Shown here: positions 24,201-35,988 of the stretch, piece by piece | Numbering within the stretch: position 1 is the first letter of the stretch | How the letters are laid out: each line of letters opens with the position of its first letter | Source: Lutjanus erythropterus | Taxonomy: Eukaryota; Chordata; Actinopteri; Lutjaniformes; Lutjanidae | Length of the DNA: 64,000 nucleotides | Assembly: GCA_020091685.1 (NCBI GenBank) | Contig: CM034595.1 | Span: forward strand, 9,199,132 to 9,263,131 | Direction of reading: 5' to 3' | Notes under the pieces: model-generated | What the model was told of the DNA's origin: nothing | The model's input: the letters and a program-made list of their open reading frames with translations, nothing else | Database searches by the model: none | Position numbers and translations under genes: made by a program

Positions 24201-26855
24201 CTGAATTTAAATTTTTTGGTGAACTATCCCTTTCAGCAATATTTAAAATAGAATTTCCATTTAAATATACAGTATATCTAGTATTAGTATTCTAAGAAAA
24301 AGAAAAAAGCTTTGTAGAATACAGTAAAAGTATAATTAAAGAAAATGATGGTAGTCTATAATTATGGCCTCTCCCTGCTTTCCTCAGTATGTTGTGTCAA
24401 AATGCTCCAAAAGCTGCATCCCTGGAGAGTTCAAGAAAACAGCAGAGGGTCAACACACCTGCTGTTATGAGTGCATCAACTGTACTGAGAACTACTACTC
24501 TAACAGCACAGGTAAGACTCCTCCATGCACACACTGCATGTCACTGGACACATTTACATGCACAATGACTAGCAGACACATTCATTTGTTCACATGAATC
24601 CCATTTTCACCTGACATTAAGTTGTGTTTTAGGTCAGCATGTCACTGTTTGTGCTTACATGCACAGAAACCCAGGTGTGATCACACTCACAGTGCAATCA
24701 AAACGAACTGTGATGAGATTGTAATCTGAAAAAAACAGCCTGTTTGCACCAGTGTGAGAAAAGACACAGCAGCTTTTCAGTACTTACACTTATTTACACC
24801 TAATTTAGCTATAAAGACTAACAAAGTCTGTGTAGAGAGGAAGTTGTGCTGGTTGAAGGGGTAAAACACTAATCTCACATAGGCAGACCTCCACATGTTA
24901 TCATTCTGCTTTAGGGGAAAAAACACACTGGCTGTTAGCGTTTCTCTCAACCAATCACAATTATCTTGGTTGGCACTAAGCCCAGGGTCCAGCAACAGGT
25001 CCCCTGCAAATAGTGTCAGGGAGGAGCATGTTTTGTTGGAACAGCTGCATGCTGGGAGAAATGGACAGGATCACAATTCTCCAAAAGTGAAGCCAAAACA
25101 TCTCTATCGCCTCCTGGTGGATGGCTGCAGTAGAGGTCATATATCCTGCCTGTCTAATGTTAACAGACAACACATGGGCCAAAATAAAACATCAAAGAAT
25201 ACGTCCTCTTGCATGCAATGTTTCTGGAAGTTATTAATGACTTATTTACTTACTTGGACTGCTGCTTTGTCTCTTGACCCACCCACATGAACCCATAGTG
25301 TTTTCTGGCAAGTCGACCCACAACCTGCTGGTCCATTGACCTGCGTATCACTACAGGCTACAAACCACAAAGCCTGAAACTCCTTCCCAGGCAATCCACA
25401 CATCATGTGACTCTTATAGGTTTTACAATATTGTCATGTGACCTAAACAACTCAAATGTGACCTCACAACTGTTACCTAAAATCAACATGTTAATGACCT
25501 GTGATGGTTTTGATGCCTGAGAGCTCCCCACCAGCCAGTAGAAGCAATTAAGAGTAAAACAGTGAATCCAGTTGCTTTTTACTTCCAGCTTCCATGGTTA
25601 TTCTCACCCAGTTATGATGCTAATGTTTACCCATGGCCAGGTTAGCTAAACAAACCAGATTAGGCTTGGACTTCTCTGTGCAGAGTCAAATCTTTGTAAG
25701 TGTGTGATTGTTTTATTCTGCTCCTTCATCGCTGCAGATATGGACCAGTGTCTGAGTTGTGACAAAGAAAATGAGTGGTCTCGTCAGGGCAGCTCCAGCT
25801 GCACCCCCAAAACCCTGCTCTTCTTCTCCTGGCAGGACGCCTTCGCTGTGGTGCTGCTGACCTTCTCTGCCCTGGGCATCCTCCTGGTTCTGCTGGTGTC
25901 TGCTCTGTTTCTACACCAGCGTGACACTCCTGTGGTGAAGGCTGCTGGAGGGCCACTGAGCCAGGCTGTTCTCTTCTCTCTGGTCGTCAGTTACATCAGT
26001 GCCATGCTGTTCATTGGCCAGCCCAACAATCTCCAGTGTAAGGCCCGACAGGTACTCTTTGGCATGAGCTTCACTCTGTGTGTCTCCTGCATCCTGGTCA
26101 AGACCCTGCAGATCCTGCTCGCCTTCCAGTTCAACCCTGAGCTGCAGGAGGTTCTGCGGAGGCTATACAAGCCTTACATCATCGTCAGCATCTGTGTGGC
26201 CTTACAGGCAGCTACCTGCATTTGTTGGCTGGTCCTCAAAAGCCCATATCTTCACGTCAACAGGGAACCAACCACTCTGCTGGAGGAGTGTAATGAGGGC
26301 TCATATGTGGCTTTTGGGGTGATGCTGGGCTACATAGCTGTTCTGGCTTTTGTTTGTTTCATCTGCGCCTACAAAGGACGTAAACTGCCACAGCAGTACA
26401 ATGAGGCAAAGTTCATCACCTTCAGCATGCTGCTCTACCTCATCTCCTGGATGCTCTTTGTTCCTGTCTATGTCAACACTTCAGGAATTTACCTGCCAGC
26501 CGTGGAGATGGTGGTCATCCTCATATCCAACTACGGCATCCTCAGCTGTCATTTCTTCCCGAAGTGCTACATAATGCTTTTTAAGAAGGAAAGGAACACC
26601 AAGAGTGCCTTCAGGAAGAATCTGTATGAATACTCCAGCAAAACTACAAATTCTGGCTCTGTGTCGGGGAGTTCGGTGTCAGAGCTGCAGTCCAGTGGTC
26701 AACATGTCATCATCAGTGCTTCATGCCTCTCTGTACCTGCAGCCAGTCCTCCCATACCTGCTGTGATCACAAACTGCAAAGACCAAACCAGCTGCACAAG
26801 TCTGCACAGAGGTCCAATCACACGACACTGTCTCAGACGGAGCACCAGCATATAA
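13669..26855 (+). CDS. gprc6a: GPRC6A, class C GPCR for basic amino acids (exon 3 frame broken)
   Basis: Six exons: 13669-13871, 16155-16449, 20357-21156, 23353-23565, 24388-24511 and 25738-26855. The six-exon layout is the usual class C one. Exon 1 encodes a signal peptide (hydrophobic SWHITLFLFTLEIGHA) and the start of the Venus-flytrap domain. Exons 2-4 continue that domain (GASYSE, SYSSTAATLSD, RVWVASDSW, PWE). Exon 5 and the start of exon 6 give the nine-cysteine linker (SKCSKSC, TCCYECINC, QCLSC). The rest of exon 6 holds seven membrane segments, the ISNYGILSCHFFPKCY motif in the seventh, and a Ser-rich tail ending RRSTSI. Best match from memory is GPRC6A, including fish receptor 5.24, rather than CaSR or T1R. 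Family role: surface sensor of Arg/Lys and divalent cations. Exon 3 has five small deletions. If these were absent the protein would be about 919 aa, close to the family length of about 926. Confidence 0.9.
14899..15950. repeat. tandem repeat of about 110-130 bp period, interrupted by a MITE
   Basis: Successive copies carry 'ttttaacccaaaccatgatc', 'cctaaacct', 'accaaactgc..ctgtttcaca' and 'tgtaacatac'. Four to five degenerate copies lie before 15350 and two after 15722. The gap is a TTAA MITE inserted at the TTAA inside the repeat's own 'TTTTAACCCAAACC' motif. It lies in gprc6a intron 1. Confidence 0.75.
15353..15719. mobile_element. TTAA fold-back MITE inserted in a tandem array
   Basis: The left end is truncated ('actcgccctcactgaaggt'); the right end is GTGAACAATCCCT followed by TTAA. 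The inner halves mirror each other around 'tccatactgcttgtctgg' and 'gagcaatatggagg'. It belongs to the family at 61022-61582. Confidence 0.8.
16730..17035. repeat. two tandem copies of an inverted-arm unit
   Basis: Copy one (about 16733-16855) and copy two (about 16913-17033) each open 'gattctggagaaagatagttgat', continue 'taccarcacttgggctggga' and close 'atcaatcaactat', the inverse of the opening 'atagttgat'. The 'ttgattgttgactcttattcc' phrase of copy two is close to the ends of the TIR element at 35989-36425. It lies in gprc6a intron 2. Confidence 0.65.
17279..17357. repeat. compound (TTC)n(TTA)n(GTA)n microsatellite
   Basis: TTC units pass into TTA units and then GTA units without a break. 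Poly-Lys, poly-Asn, poly-Ile and poly-Leu open frames here are repeat artefacts. Confidence 0.9.
17612..18440. mobile_element. hAT-like MITE remnants and (ATT)n tract
   Basis: It begins CAGTAGTGGGAAGAG and contains 'aatattactcaattacaagtaaaagtactg', with inverse phrases near 18300-18380 ('cttttacttgtacttgagtaat'). This is the same family as 9237-10347. An (ATT)n run occupies about 18390-18440. Boundaries are approximate. Confidence 0.6.
18775..19600 (+). pseudogene. non-LTR retrotransposon reverse transcriptase fragment
   Basis: A plus-strand frame around 18778-18800 reads VYADDSTLYYA, the reverse transcriptase catalytic YADD box. After a stop it continues as LDWIKLNKLVLNISKTKS, then VNKVKLLGIIIDSRLSW, the usual LINE order. 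The part after 19075 is frameshifted. The thumb-like region and a 3' tail run to about 19600. A 5'-truncated, dead LINE in gprc6a intron 2; clade not assigned. Confidence 0.75.
20357..20700 (+). pseudogene. gprc6a: gprc6a exon 3, 5' part with five frame-changing deletions
   Basis: Compared with the family pattern, bases are missing at about 20394-20399 (2), 20430 (1), 20513 (1), 20567-20572 (2) and 20640 (1). The reading frame therefore jumps between SYSSTAATLSDK, FPAFMRTIPN, SLLSSYGWNWVGIV, YGRSALNHFVSQASEG, VAFRSILPES and TILQNPKVQAIVWFAKP. Each block is family-like in its own frame. The net loss of 7 nt fits the exon length (800 nt, where 807 would be divisible by three). From 20701 the frame is intact to the exon end. 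No other coding exon of the gene shows an indel. Either assembly error or recent decay. Confidence 0.8.
21165..21222 (+). repeat. (GT)29 microsatellite next to a gprc6a splice donor
   Basis: The run starts 8 bp after the exon 3 / intron 3 border (21156/21157). The donor itself, GAG|GTACTC, is weak. Confidence 0.95.
21360..22912. mobile_element. cluster of hAT-like MITE fragments
   Basis: Two runs, about 21360-22170 and 22740-22912, are built of 'cttttacttgtaattgagta', 'agtactgg' and 'attaatcattaattgattaatc' phrases. The second ends 'gttacttccacccctga', a hAT-type terminus. Between them lies a C-rich tract near 22318-22345. The frames here are not coding. It lies in gprc6a intron 3. Confidence 0.6.
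23677..24231. mobile_element. TTAA fold-back MITE, full-length copy
   Basis: TTAA at 23673-23676 precedes AGGGATAGTTCATCC; the right end is GGTGAACTATCCCT followed by TTCA (mutated TTAA). The arms mirror each other around 'catgctgcttgtctggtgtaatc' and 'ccagacaagcagtatggagg'. It lies in the short gprc6a intron 4. Confidence 0.85.
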
Positions 26856-26915
26856 GCTTTTTATATAAACTATTCAAACATCATTATTTAAAATGGGTGG
26901 ACAGAAATCATTTAT

Positions 26916-26921
26916 ATTAAA
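26916..26921 (+). terminator. possible gprc6a poly(A) signal (ATTAAA)
   Basis: The first ATTAAA downstream of the gprc6a stop at 26855. A variant poly(A) hexamer; the 3' end itself cannot be seen from sequence alone. Confidence 0.3.
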
Positions 26922-27079
26922 GTGTACATTTTGCAAGTTTTTTATCATAGGTTATATATTTTACAAGATCATTCCTGTGTTTTCAGATGTAAGGAGACAA
27001 ATGGGGGTCATTAAGATTTTGAGCTTGTTCACAAATAATTTTACAGCCTGCAGTTGTATGTCACTGATCATGCGCAACT

Positions 27080-27610
27080 TTTGGAGCTGTAGAAATATTG
27101 TGTGCACATGTAAAAATGTTTTGTAGCTGTAGAGTTATTCTGTGCATGTGTGAAATTGTTTTGTGCACAGATGTGTAATTTGTACATGTACAAGAAAATA
27201 ATAATTATAGAATTATTTTGTGCAAGTGTGAGAAAGTTTTGTGCAAACAGGTATATTTGTTCATGTGTACAAAGGTTTTGTAGTTGTGGAAGTGTTCTGT
27301 GTGTAATTAAAATGTGTGCAGAAATATTTAAAACAGTGAGGTTACACAAAGTATGAGACATGGACAGGCAAATTCCCTGTCTTTTTATGTGATCCTGAAG
27401 TTACAAGGCTATGAGGCATGATTTAAGAGTGCAAATTTTGATTAGATCAAAACTCGTTCTCCTGTGTGCACAAATCTTTTTCACACACGCACAGAATATT
27501 TCTAGTTAGTTATACCTGTCTTCACAAAACCTTTTCACATGCAAAATAATTCTATAGCTACAAAACGTTTTCACATATGCACAGAATATTACTACTGCTT
27601 CGAAGCTTAA
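27080..27610. repeat. minisatellite arrays in inverted orientation
   Basis: From 27080 to about 27330, degenerate units near 'ttttgtagctgtagaattattctgtgca' with 'tgtgtgaaa' spacers run in plus orientation. From about 27465 to 27610 the reverse complement follows ('cacatgcaaaataattctatagctacaaaacg'). A transcript through both could form a long hairpin. It starts about 225 bp after the gprc6a stop codon, so it may lie in a long 3' UTR. Confidence 0.7.
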
Positions 27611-27619
27611 TTAATTTTT

Positions 27620-30410
27620 TTTTGCACATGAACATAAAAAATGATACACAACTGCAGGTATTTTCTGCCAATGTTCCATCTGCCTTTATGACAATGGGCA
27701 TCCTAAAACAACAGGCCAGAAACCACAGCAGCAGAATTATGATCCTCATGGTTCAGATTACACTGTGGCTTTCAGGGGGGCTCTATTTTCCAGTGCAGGT
27801 CACTGCTTAAACATGTCACATGCACATGCACACAGCTAAGTGTCCAGCAGTGCGGCCAATGGCAGGGTTACTGCAAAAAAAGTCTCTAATGTTACTACTA
27901 CAGTTAATACTGTCAGTAACAATTTATAGACATTACATATCTATTTTATGCTCTGATTTGTCTTTGATTTTGCAACCATAGCCTTATTGTTGCAAAATCA
28001 AAGAAAAATCAGAGCAAAAAAATGCCTCTCATTCACATCACACATCACATGGTTAAACACTGCTGAGCAAACTTGTGTTTTTAACTAGAAATAAAGAGAC
28101 TTCTTGTGCTGTTTAAGGAAAAAGAAAAAGAAAAAAGAAAATAAATGAAAAGAAAATCTGTAACACTGTAAATGAACAATGTTTTAGAGCTCTTTCAGGG
28201 GAGCTCATGTCCTTTTCAGAGGAGCTGAGCTCCCCTAAACTCACACATAATTCGAACTATGATTATCCTCTGATTCAGGGGTGCCCAAACTTTTTCCTTG
28301 GAAAAATTCCCTTAAAGAAAGAGGTGTCCAAATTGGGGCCCATGCTCCAAACTTTTTTTGTTTTTGAAAAATCTATTTCTTGAATTTTTCAAAATTCAAA
28401 CAATAGGTATACTTAAAGATTTACATACTACATACTCCAACAAACAAACAAAAACAAATCAAAACATACAAAGAAAACAAAAACATTACAATTTCCTCAT
28501 TTTCAAGTGCTCAGCAAACGTGTTGGTTGGTGACTTTCAGGATATTTAATAAAATGTCCCCAGAGTTAAAAAAGTTCTATATTTTCTCATTGGAGGCATA
28601 AGTCACTTTTTCCATGGCTAAACAGTCAGAAATACTTCTAAACCAGTGTCTAACTGTAGGTGCTTCTGTGCTCTTCCAGGCAGTTGCAATACAGAGTTTA
28701 GTCTGGAGTGAGCATAAAATGACAATCTTTTTATTAGCACCTGTCAGTCTTAACGTAGGTGGAAGTAGTCCAAGGATTAAAAAGCTGAGGGCAGACAGGT
28801 AAGCTCATAGAGATAATACCCAAAATAGTTTGTATGATGTCTTCCCAGATTTTTCACATTTTGGGGCAGTTCCAAAGGCAGTGGAGTAATATGCCCTCTT
28901 CTAGGCCACATTTAATAAATGAATCAGGATTATTATTGTCAAAATCCATTTGAAGTATATAAACTTAAATCTGGTGTTGATTATCTGGCTTTGAGCATCT
29001 TCAAACTCTCTTCCAGTCATCTTCAGACATTTCTACCTCTAAGTCATTAGACCATGCCAATCTACGCTCCAAACCTTTGACTGATTTTTGATTTGTTTCA
29101 CGAGGCAGTTCTAGCAAAAGCGGTCCTGGACTATATAGGTCATGCCATGATGATGGATGCAGCAGACAGCAGTGCTAACACAGGGATTAGTATCTGCAGA
29201 CTGCTACGATTATTAGCATGTTTACTGACTCCACCTAATCACCCTGTGCCTTGGCTTTAGGCTGTGATGGTCTGTGATGGTTGGAGTGAGGGTGCAGCCC
29301 TGGCTTTAGAACAACTGAATAGCTGCCAGTTTGAGATATGGTGAAGTGAGTTTCATGGTTTAAAAAGCACCAATCTCTGAAGTACTGATTGCCATCAAGC
29401 ATCAATCATCTGTGTGAGTGAAGAAGGTTGGGAATCTTTGCTCTGAGTCAAATGCTTCCTGTGATGAATTCTGACGACAAGGAAGAATGAGGAAGAACTG
29501 ACAAAACCTGTGCAAGACACACAATGAAGAGAGGATTCCATGAATACCCACTGCTGGAGTCACTAGTCACGTTTGTTTAACAAGGTCACATCACCTTTAA
29601 TGCATAATTTCTCTGTCAGCTTTTATCCCAGAGGAAAGGAAAAGTTCAAAATCAGATCTCATCTTTGTCTTGCCAATATGAGACTTTGACCATGTTCTCA
29701 TACTTCTCTGTCTGAGACTTATTTGAGCCCAGTCGAAGATATTAAAATGTCACTGCACTGATCTTACATTTGTCTTCAATAATTAGCTCTTGAGATAACA
29801 GTGAGATCTAAAAGAAAACTCTTAAATGAGAGCTTAAATTTATTTCAGTGATCAAATTAAAGTCAGCAACAAGACTTTAATTAATTTAATTCTCCTAATG
29901 GTGGGTTTAGGAGAAACAAATGTAACTTCCTCAAAAGTGACCTCAAAATAAGAATCTCATGATTTATCATAAGACAAAGAAAAGATGATTGTGTGAAACA
30001 AAATGTTCCTCTGGGATGGTTTCAGATAGTTTCAGTTGTGATTCTCAAGTTAAACACCTCTAAAATATCTTCTTCCACTCTAATATAATGGAGCTCAGTG
30101 GAACTTTGCGATGTTCAAAACATTGAAACATTACATTTGAAAACTTTGAAATCTTGCAGTTTTTTCCCGTTCTTCTTTTCATTAAATTTAATGTCAGCTG
30201 TCAGTGGCTTGTTGCTTTGAGGTTTGCACATGGAACTTCAGCCTGCTGACCTTATTTGGACTTACTGGATCATTTCCATATGCTAATTGCAAATTTCCCC
30301 AGGTGGGTAAGAACAGACTTGGCTATTAACACATGTTGCATTAATCTCACACATTTCCCTCTTAGTGCTTTGAGCAGGAACAAACATAAGATAAAACAAG
30401 AACACATTCA
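27620..30410. other. gene-free stretch with retroelement-like debris
   Basis: No exon recognised. Around 28360-29150 the sequence has poly-A/T-rich blocks and phrases such as 'cacattttggggcagttccaaaggca' that resemble the antisense of LINE 3' regions I know from fish, but no intact domain is visible. The rest, including 29150-30410, shows nothing I can name. Confidence 0.45.
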
Positions 30411-30413
30411 TGT

Positions 30414-32456
30414 GTGAGGCCTGGTGTGTTGGTACTGTGGGGTTGGGTGGATGAACCTCGTGTCACTTTTACAAATAGTAAATTTTTAAAGCAGGATTTA
30501 CTTTTGGTAAGAGCAGAGGTACAAGCAATGGTGCATGAAGAGTCAGTTTTTTCATTATACAAACTGAGAAGGAAGCATTATGAAAATGGGCAGAAAGTTG
30601 GTAAAAAGTTTGCATACCAACTGAAGACAAATGAACAGCAGCCCTGGAGTACTACTGTAATAACTAGCAGTGGTACCATTATAAGGGATCGTGAGGTTAT
30701 TAATGATACTGTTACAAGTTTCTCTTCATCATTTTATAATCTGAATATGAAATAGAACAGCAAGAGTTAGACAATTTCTTAATGAATTTACCTTTGTCAA
30801 AAACAAAAATAAATGAAAATGAAAGACACACCAGAAGCTTCTATCTCAGAGGTACAACACTATAAATGTTTATCAAATGGTAGGGGGTTGATGGATACAA
30901 TACAGAAGATCATTTGGAAGTACACAGTTACAGGCCTTTGGGTTTGCTTAATAATGATTATAAATTGTTTGCAGAAATATTAACAAAACAATTAGAAAAA
31001 GTGTTGTGTCCACTTTAATTCACTTGGATCAAATAGGCCTTATCCCAGGGCAGCTTTCATCCAATAAGATGAGGAGGCTCCTGCCAAGTATGCATGTGGT
31101 CAGCTCTGTCCTGCATCCAGTGGTCACTGTATCACTGGATGTAGAAGAAGCTTTTGAGTGGCCATGTTTGTTTTACATTCTTTCCACATATGCTTTTGGT
31201 CCAAGGTGTTTACAGTGGATTAGAGCACCGTATCATGAATCCATCAGCTCCTTTTCAGCTTTACCATTCCACCAGACAAGGCTGACCCCCCCACCCCCAC
31301 TATTGTCTCTCTTAGTTTTATAGCCACTAGCCTGTTCAATTCAAGGAGAAAGGGACATTACGGATATTTTTATTGGTGACCATGATTTCAGATTAAATAT
31401 GTATGTGGATGACATTTTGTTGACCTTGTCCAACCCCTCACAGTCTATACCAAATGTACTAGAAATAATCAAATCATTCAGTTCTAGACCTGTGTTAGCA
31501 TCTTGTCCAGTATGGCAATTTTCTCTAAGCTCCTTAAAGAATATTTGGATAATAACCATGAGACAGATAGACAGTTCAGGTGTGCAGCAATAAATAGATA
31601 TAACATTTCAAGCTTGTATAAAATGCTGATCCACTCCTCACCGAATCCCAACATCCAGACTTAGTCCCAGTAGGAACATTTAGGGGTCATAATTACTTCT
31701 GAAGAGTGACGAAAAACATAGAGGTACCTGATGGTGATTTTTAAGAGCTAGAGTTATACAATTAAAGATCCTGCACAGAACTTATGTCACACACTCCAGA
31801 ACTAAAAAAACAGACCTCGGGTCTCTGCCTGTATGGTTGTGAACAACTGGGAACTTTGATTCATATGTTACTGCTCTGGCCTGCAGTCAAGTCCTTTTGG
31901 GCAAAATAGTTTCTTTTGATGTTTGTAATAATGAATATAAAGCTGTTCCCATGTCCTCTGGTTTGCTTGGTGGGATGTAGGCTTGCACAGGTCAAAAGAA
32001 GACAAGAGAATAGTCGGCCTGGCTTTCTTGGCTGCTCAAAGAATGATTTTGTTAAACTAGAAAATTTGTAAACCAGGATGTTTCTCAAAAGAAACATGGT
32101 TACTTGAGTTCTCCGGTCTTCTTGGTGTGGAACAAATAGCTGATATGATCAGAGACACAACTTTTTGAATTGGGACCAAAAGTGGAATTGTGTTTCAGCA
32201 TGGTGTATTTGAAACTCTGTTAGACTGCACTGAGCAGCTCTGTGTGAAACATGAGTACTGTACACCCCATTATAAATCATGCTGTGGGTTGTTGTGTAAG
32301 CTGTTATTGTATCATTTTACACCTTTTGTTGCAGTGTTATTGTTATTGTTATTGTTATTGTTGATGTTTTTGTTATTGTTGTGGTTCTTGTATGTCTGTT
32401 GTGTGTCCATATTGAAATGAAAATGTAAATTACAAAAAAACAAAAAAACAAAAACA
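30414..32456 (+). pseudogene. L1/Tx1-type LINE, truncated and rearranged
   Basis: Plus-strand pieces in LINE order: a pre-RT block (KLRRKHYENGQKVGKKFAYQL), a piece with YRPLGLLN near 30920, DQIGLIPGQLSSNKMRRLL and SLDVEEAFEWPCLF around 31020-31170, then LYVDDILLTLSNPSQSIPN near 31395-31460, where the usual catalytic box YADD reads YVDD. Stops and frameshifts separate the pieces. The 3' end has a TTG/TTA-rich tract (32330-32390) and an A-rich tail near 32450. The order and NPxxSIP motif fit the L1 clade. Confidence 0.7.
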
Positions 32457-32459
32457 AGA

Positions 32460-34660
32460 CTTTCCTCCAGTATCCCACAATATGATACAAGCCATTCCAC
32501 TGTTAAAGTCTCAAAGAGACATTTACCACTAAAGCCACTAAAAGATCATGAACAGTGATGGTGAATGAACTGAGTACAGGCTGCCAGGGATCAAATATCA
32601 AGTGTGTAACTCTTCCTACTAAATTAGACCGGAGTTTACCAAAATAATAAATACATTTAAAAAAGGAAACAACATTTTTTCACACAAAAGATTTTGGATA
32701 AACACAGTTTAATAGTTTTGGCTCTAATCTAATGACAATGTAATGACACTGAGGTGAAACAATAGTTCTAAAAGGAAAACTGACACATTCTTCATCTTAC
32801 AAATAAAAAGGATGTATGTATGTAGGATTTGATGGCATCTAGTGCTGTGCCTCACTCTCTCCTTGTGTGTAGAAGAAACTAGGGTGGACAGCAGACGTGA
32901 AAAAACATGAAAGGCCTCATCTAGAGCCGATCTTTGCTTTGTCTGTCCTGGGCTGCCGTAGAAACATGTTGGTTCATGCTGGCCTCTGTGGGAGACGATC
33001 TGCTCATTCTGTAGATATAAAGGCCTCATTCGAAGGTAACAAAAACACAAAAAACAAATTGGACCCATGAAACACCCAGTATCGCTCTTCTTGCACACCA
33101 CTTCAACATAAAGAGAAGTGTAAAGCGTGACAGGCCTGCAGCACTTGCTAATCTGTGATTGGACAGTTGGTTTTCACAGGAGGGGCTTAGGTCACTTGTC
33201 ACTGTTAAGGCCACAGTGGCTGTTGTACAGTAAAAGTTGCACAGACTGACTGTAGAATGCAGACTTTTCTTTATGGTGTTAGAGACCGTTTACATCCATA
33301 CTGGGTAAACCTTCAAACCTGACCTCCATCCAACTGATCATGTGTTTCATCAACCTGAAGGCAAAACTGGCAAGAGTACAGGCCTGTCTGCAGATACACC
33401 CTCCCTCCAGGATGTGAATATGACTAAGCTGCATGTTTGATCACTGATGGGGAGCTAAAGACGTTATGAACACTCTTTGTGTTTCTCCAGTCAAGCGAAT
33501 CAAATCTTCAAGCCCAGAACAGACTGAACAGTAAACTGCTCATAGTCTGCATTTGAATATTAATTCAAATTGTACAAGTAGATTACATTGTATAATGTAT
33601 ACTCAAGTACAAGTAAAAGACTTGAAAATCTACTCATAAAAGAACTCAAAGAAACTACTAACTTGTTTTAGTTGAGTATTTGTAATTAGTTACGTCCACC
33701 CCTGTGTTTCCCATGGGGGAAAGTTTTCACATACATCTACACCAGTCATTCTCAAACACGTGTCACAGGAGATTTTATTTGGGTCACCAAATAAATAAGA
33801 TTATGGAAGAAATTATGCAAATTTTAAAATGAATATCTGCAGTACACCTTTATAAAGAATTAAAAAAGTGAGTATTGTTTTAGTGATGAGAGGAAAAAAG
33901 CAACAGCCTGTTACTTCTGTCTAGTTTGTCTCATTTATAAAGTGAACTAATATGTCTTATACTGTCAAAATGAAAAAAGGAGTTGAGAGAAAAGCTTCAC
34001 TAATAATGTTTTATTGAGATAATTTACTTTTTCTTTTTAGATCAACTTGAATCTTTTAGCTTTAGAAAGCCACAAAAATACTTTTCGATTAAAAACGTTT
34101 AATTAACACCCAAATAATGACAACTTCAAGTTTATCTGAAGAAGAAAAGTAAATTATCCAACTAGGTTGGCAAAATATTTTCCTATTTTTGTAAAAATGT
34201 GTATGTATGTATATATATGTATATAGATATATATACATATATATGGCATCTAGTGTCATTTCAGCTGTCCACTTTCCACAGTGGGAATAGTGGGGAATAA
34301 AACCCAATGCCCCCCTGTAGATAGCACCTGTGGCAAAAAGTGTGTCCCTGACTCAACTCTCATCATGTGACCTGTTACACTCTAGATCAAAATATAATAT
34401 ATAACATAAAGAGCAATACATATTTTGAGCCAAACAATATTTTTAAATGTGGTATATTTTAAATAATTTTACATTAAAGTTTTTAACAACTTATTTATTT
34501 CATTTTAAATCATTTCAATTAAAGTTCAACAAAAAAAAATCTCTCAGACAGGTACATCATCTTTAAAAACAGTAACAGGCAGAGGAAGGAAGTACAGGTG
34601 CTCTCATGAGTCTCTTCCAAACATGAATTAGTTAACTCAGACTGCAGGTCAGTTCATTCT
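32460..34660. other. gene-free stretch
   Basis: No recognisable exon. A hAT-like fragment ending 'gttacgtccacccctg' lies at about 33560-33705 and an (AT/GT) alternating tract at 34199-34244. Open frames are short and have no family look. Confidence 0.5.
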
Positions 34661-34679
34661 GTTCAATGAGTTTGATCTG

Positions 34680-34760
34680 GTTGCTCAGTTGGCAGAGTGT
34701 GTGCCCCGTGTACTGAGGCTATGAGTCCTCTGCTCTGTTTGTGAAGATTATTTAATCTGC
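34680..34760 (+). repeat. tRNA-like SINE head remnant
   Basis: 'TTGCTCAGTTGGCAGAGTG' fits a pol III A box (TRGCNNAGYNGG) and recalls tRNA-derived teleost repeats. There is no GGTTCGANTCC B box at the right distance and no cloverleaf, so this is not a tRNA gene. Confidence 0.4.
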
Positions 34761-35090
34761 TCTCACATTTATGTACACACGGGTTATTATGTGTTATGTC
34801 CTGCTGGGAGAGACGAAACAAAGTCTATTTAATAAGGTGGTTCACAGACAAATTAAAATGACATGTAAGACAATGAATCCATTGCACGATGATGACTGTG
34901 GTCAGCCTGCCAGGATGTCAGAATGAGAGAGTAAACAGCCTGAGGCGCCACTTGTCATGAAGTTTCATCTACAGTGAAATTCCCCACTTGAAACCTGTCA
35001 GTCTGGTTGTGCAACTAAAACAACAAGAAGACAGAGACGGGGAAGAGAACCATGACAGCTTTAAATATTAGATGGCACCTCAGGTTACCT

Positions 35091-35584
35091 TAAAGGGAAA
35101 GTTCACTCGAATATCAGCTCTCATCAATTCCCTTCATCTTATTAGGATAGTTCACCCAGAAATTAAAATTCAGTCATTATCCCCTCATCCTCACACCAAT
35201 TAAAGATCTTATTTAGGTTTTTAGTCCACAAAACTCTGCTGGAGTTTTACAGGAAAACAGTGTTGCACAATCTCCCAAACAATGGAAGTGAATGGTGACC
35301 AGTTTTCAAACGTAAAAAACAGCTAAAAAAAACAAAAAAAACAAAACATAAAACACCTCCATACTGCTTGTCTGGTGTAATCCAAGTCTCCTAATGAATC
35401 TCCACCAAACAAGCAGTATAGGGGCATTTTCTACTTTTATTCTGTTGTGTTTTTATGTTTTTGCATTTGATTCTGCAATACTGTTTTCCTGTGAAACTCC
35501 AGCAGTGTTTTGTGAACTGAAAAACTAAACCTGACCTTCACTTGACATGAGAGTGAGTAGATAATGACTGAATTTTCATTTTTT
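35091..35584. mobile_element. TTAA fold-back MITE, decayed right end
   Basis: The left end is TTAAAGGGAAAGTTCAC, followed by a second partial end (GGATAGTTCACCC) near 35146, suggesting an insertion or conversion between family members. The body shows the mirrored 'ctgcttgtctggtgtaatcc' phrase. The right end stops at 'ctgaattttcatttttt' without the terminal ACTATCCCT. Confidence 0.75.
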
Positions 35585-35988
35585 AAGTCGATAAAAATTT
35601 TCAGTGTCAAAATCCTTGTTTATTTTAGTGTGTGTGTGTGTTCGTGAAAAAGAGAGAGTAAGATTGTGGGAAGTGGACAGCTGAAATGACACTGGGTTTT
35701 CCATTTGTTAAACAAAATAGGTTATTATTTAATGAGTACAGGCAGAATATGAGCCTGAGAGCGCAACAGAAACTTGGTATACTCTCACAGCTGTGAGGAA
35801 TGTCCGCTCCACACCGCCACGCTGTAACGGGATATAAGTGAGCTGAGATTCCACAGTGTGTAATCTATTGTCACTGATACTGAAGGATATAATCACGTTT
35901 CACAATAACCAGCCTGGCAGGGTTTTCCATCATTTCTTCCAACATGTGTAGAAAATGTTTACGGTGCAGCAAGTGATTCTGCAGGAGG

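Noticed and set aside
25726..26574. Extra open frames on both strands across gprc6a exon 6
   Set aside because: Shadows of the long real exon; the seven-helix receptor frame explains the region.
13669..26855. Calcium-sensing receptor, taste receptor type 1 or OlfC receptor as the identity of the class C GPCR
   Set aside because: The C-terminal tail (RRSTSI), the seventh-helix region and the synteny with kpna5 and zup1 fit GPRC6A better.
34680..34760. Possible tRNA gene
   Set aside because: An A box is visible but there is no B box, acceptor stem or cloverleaf; it is a SINE remnant at most.
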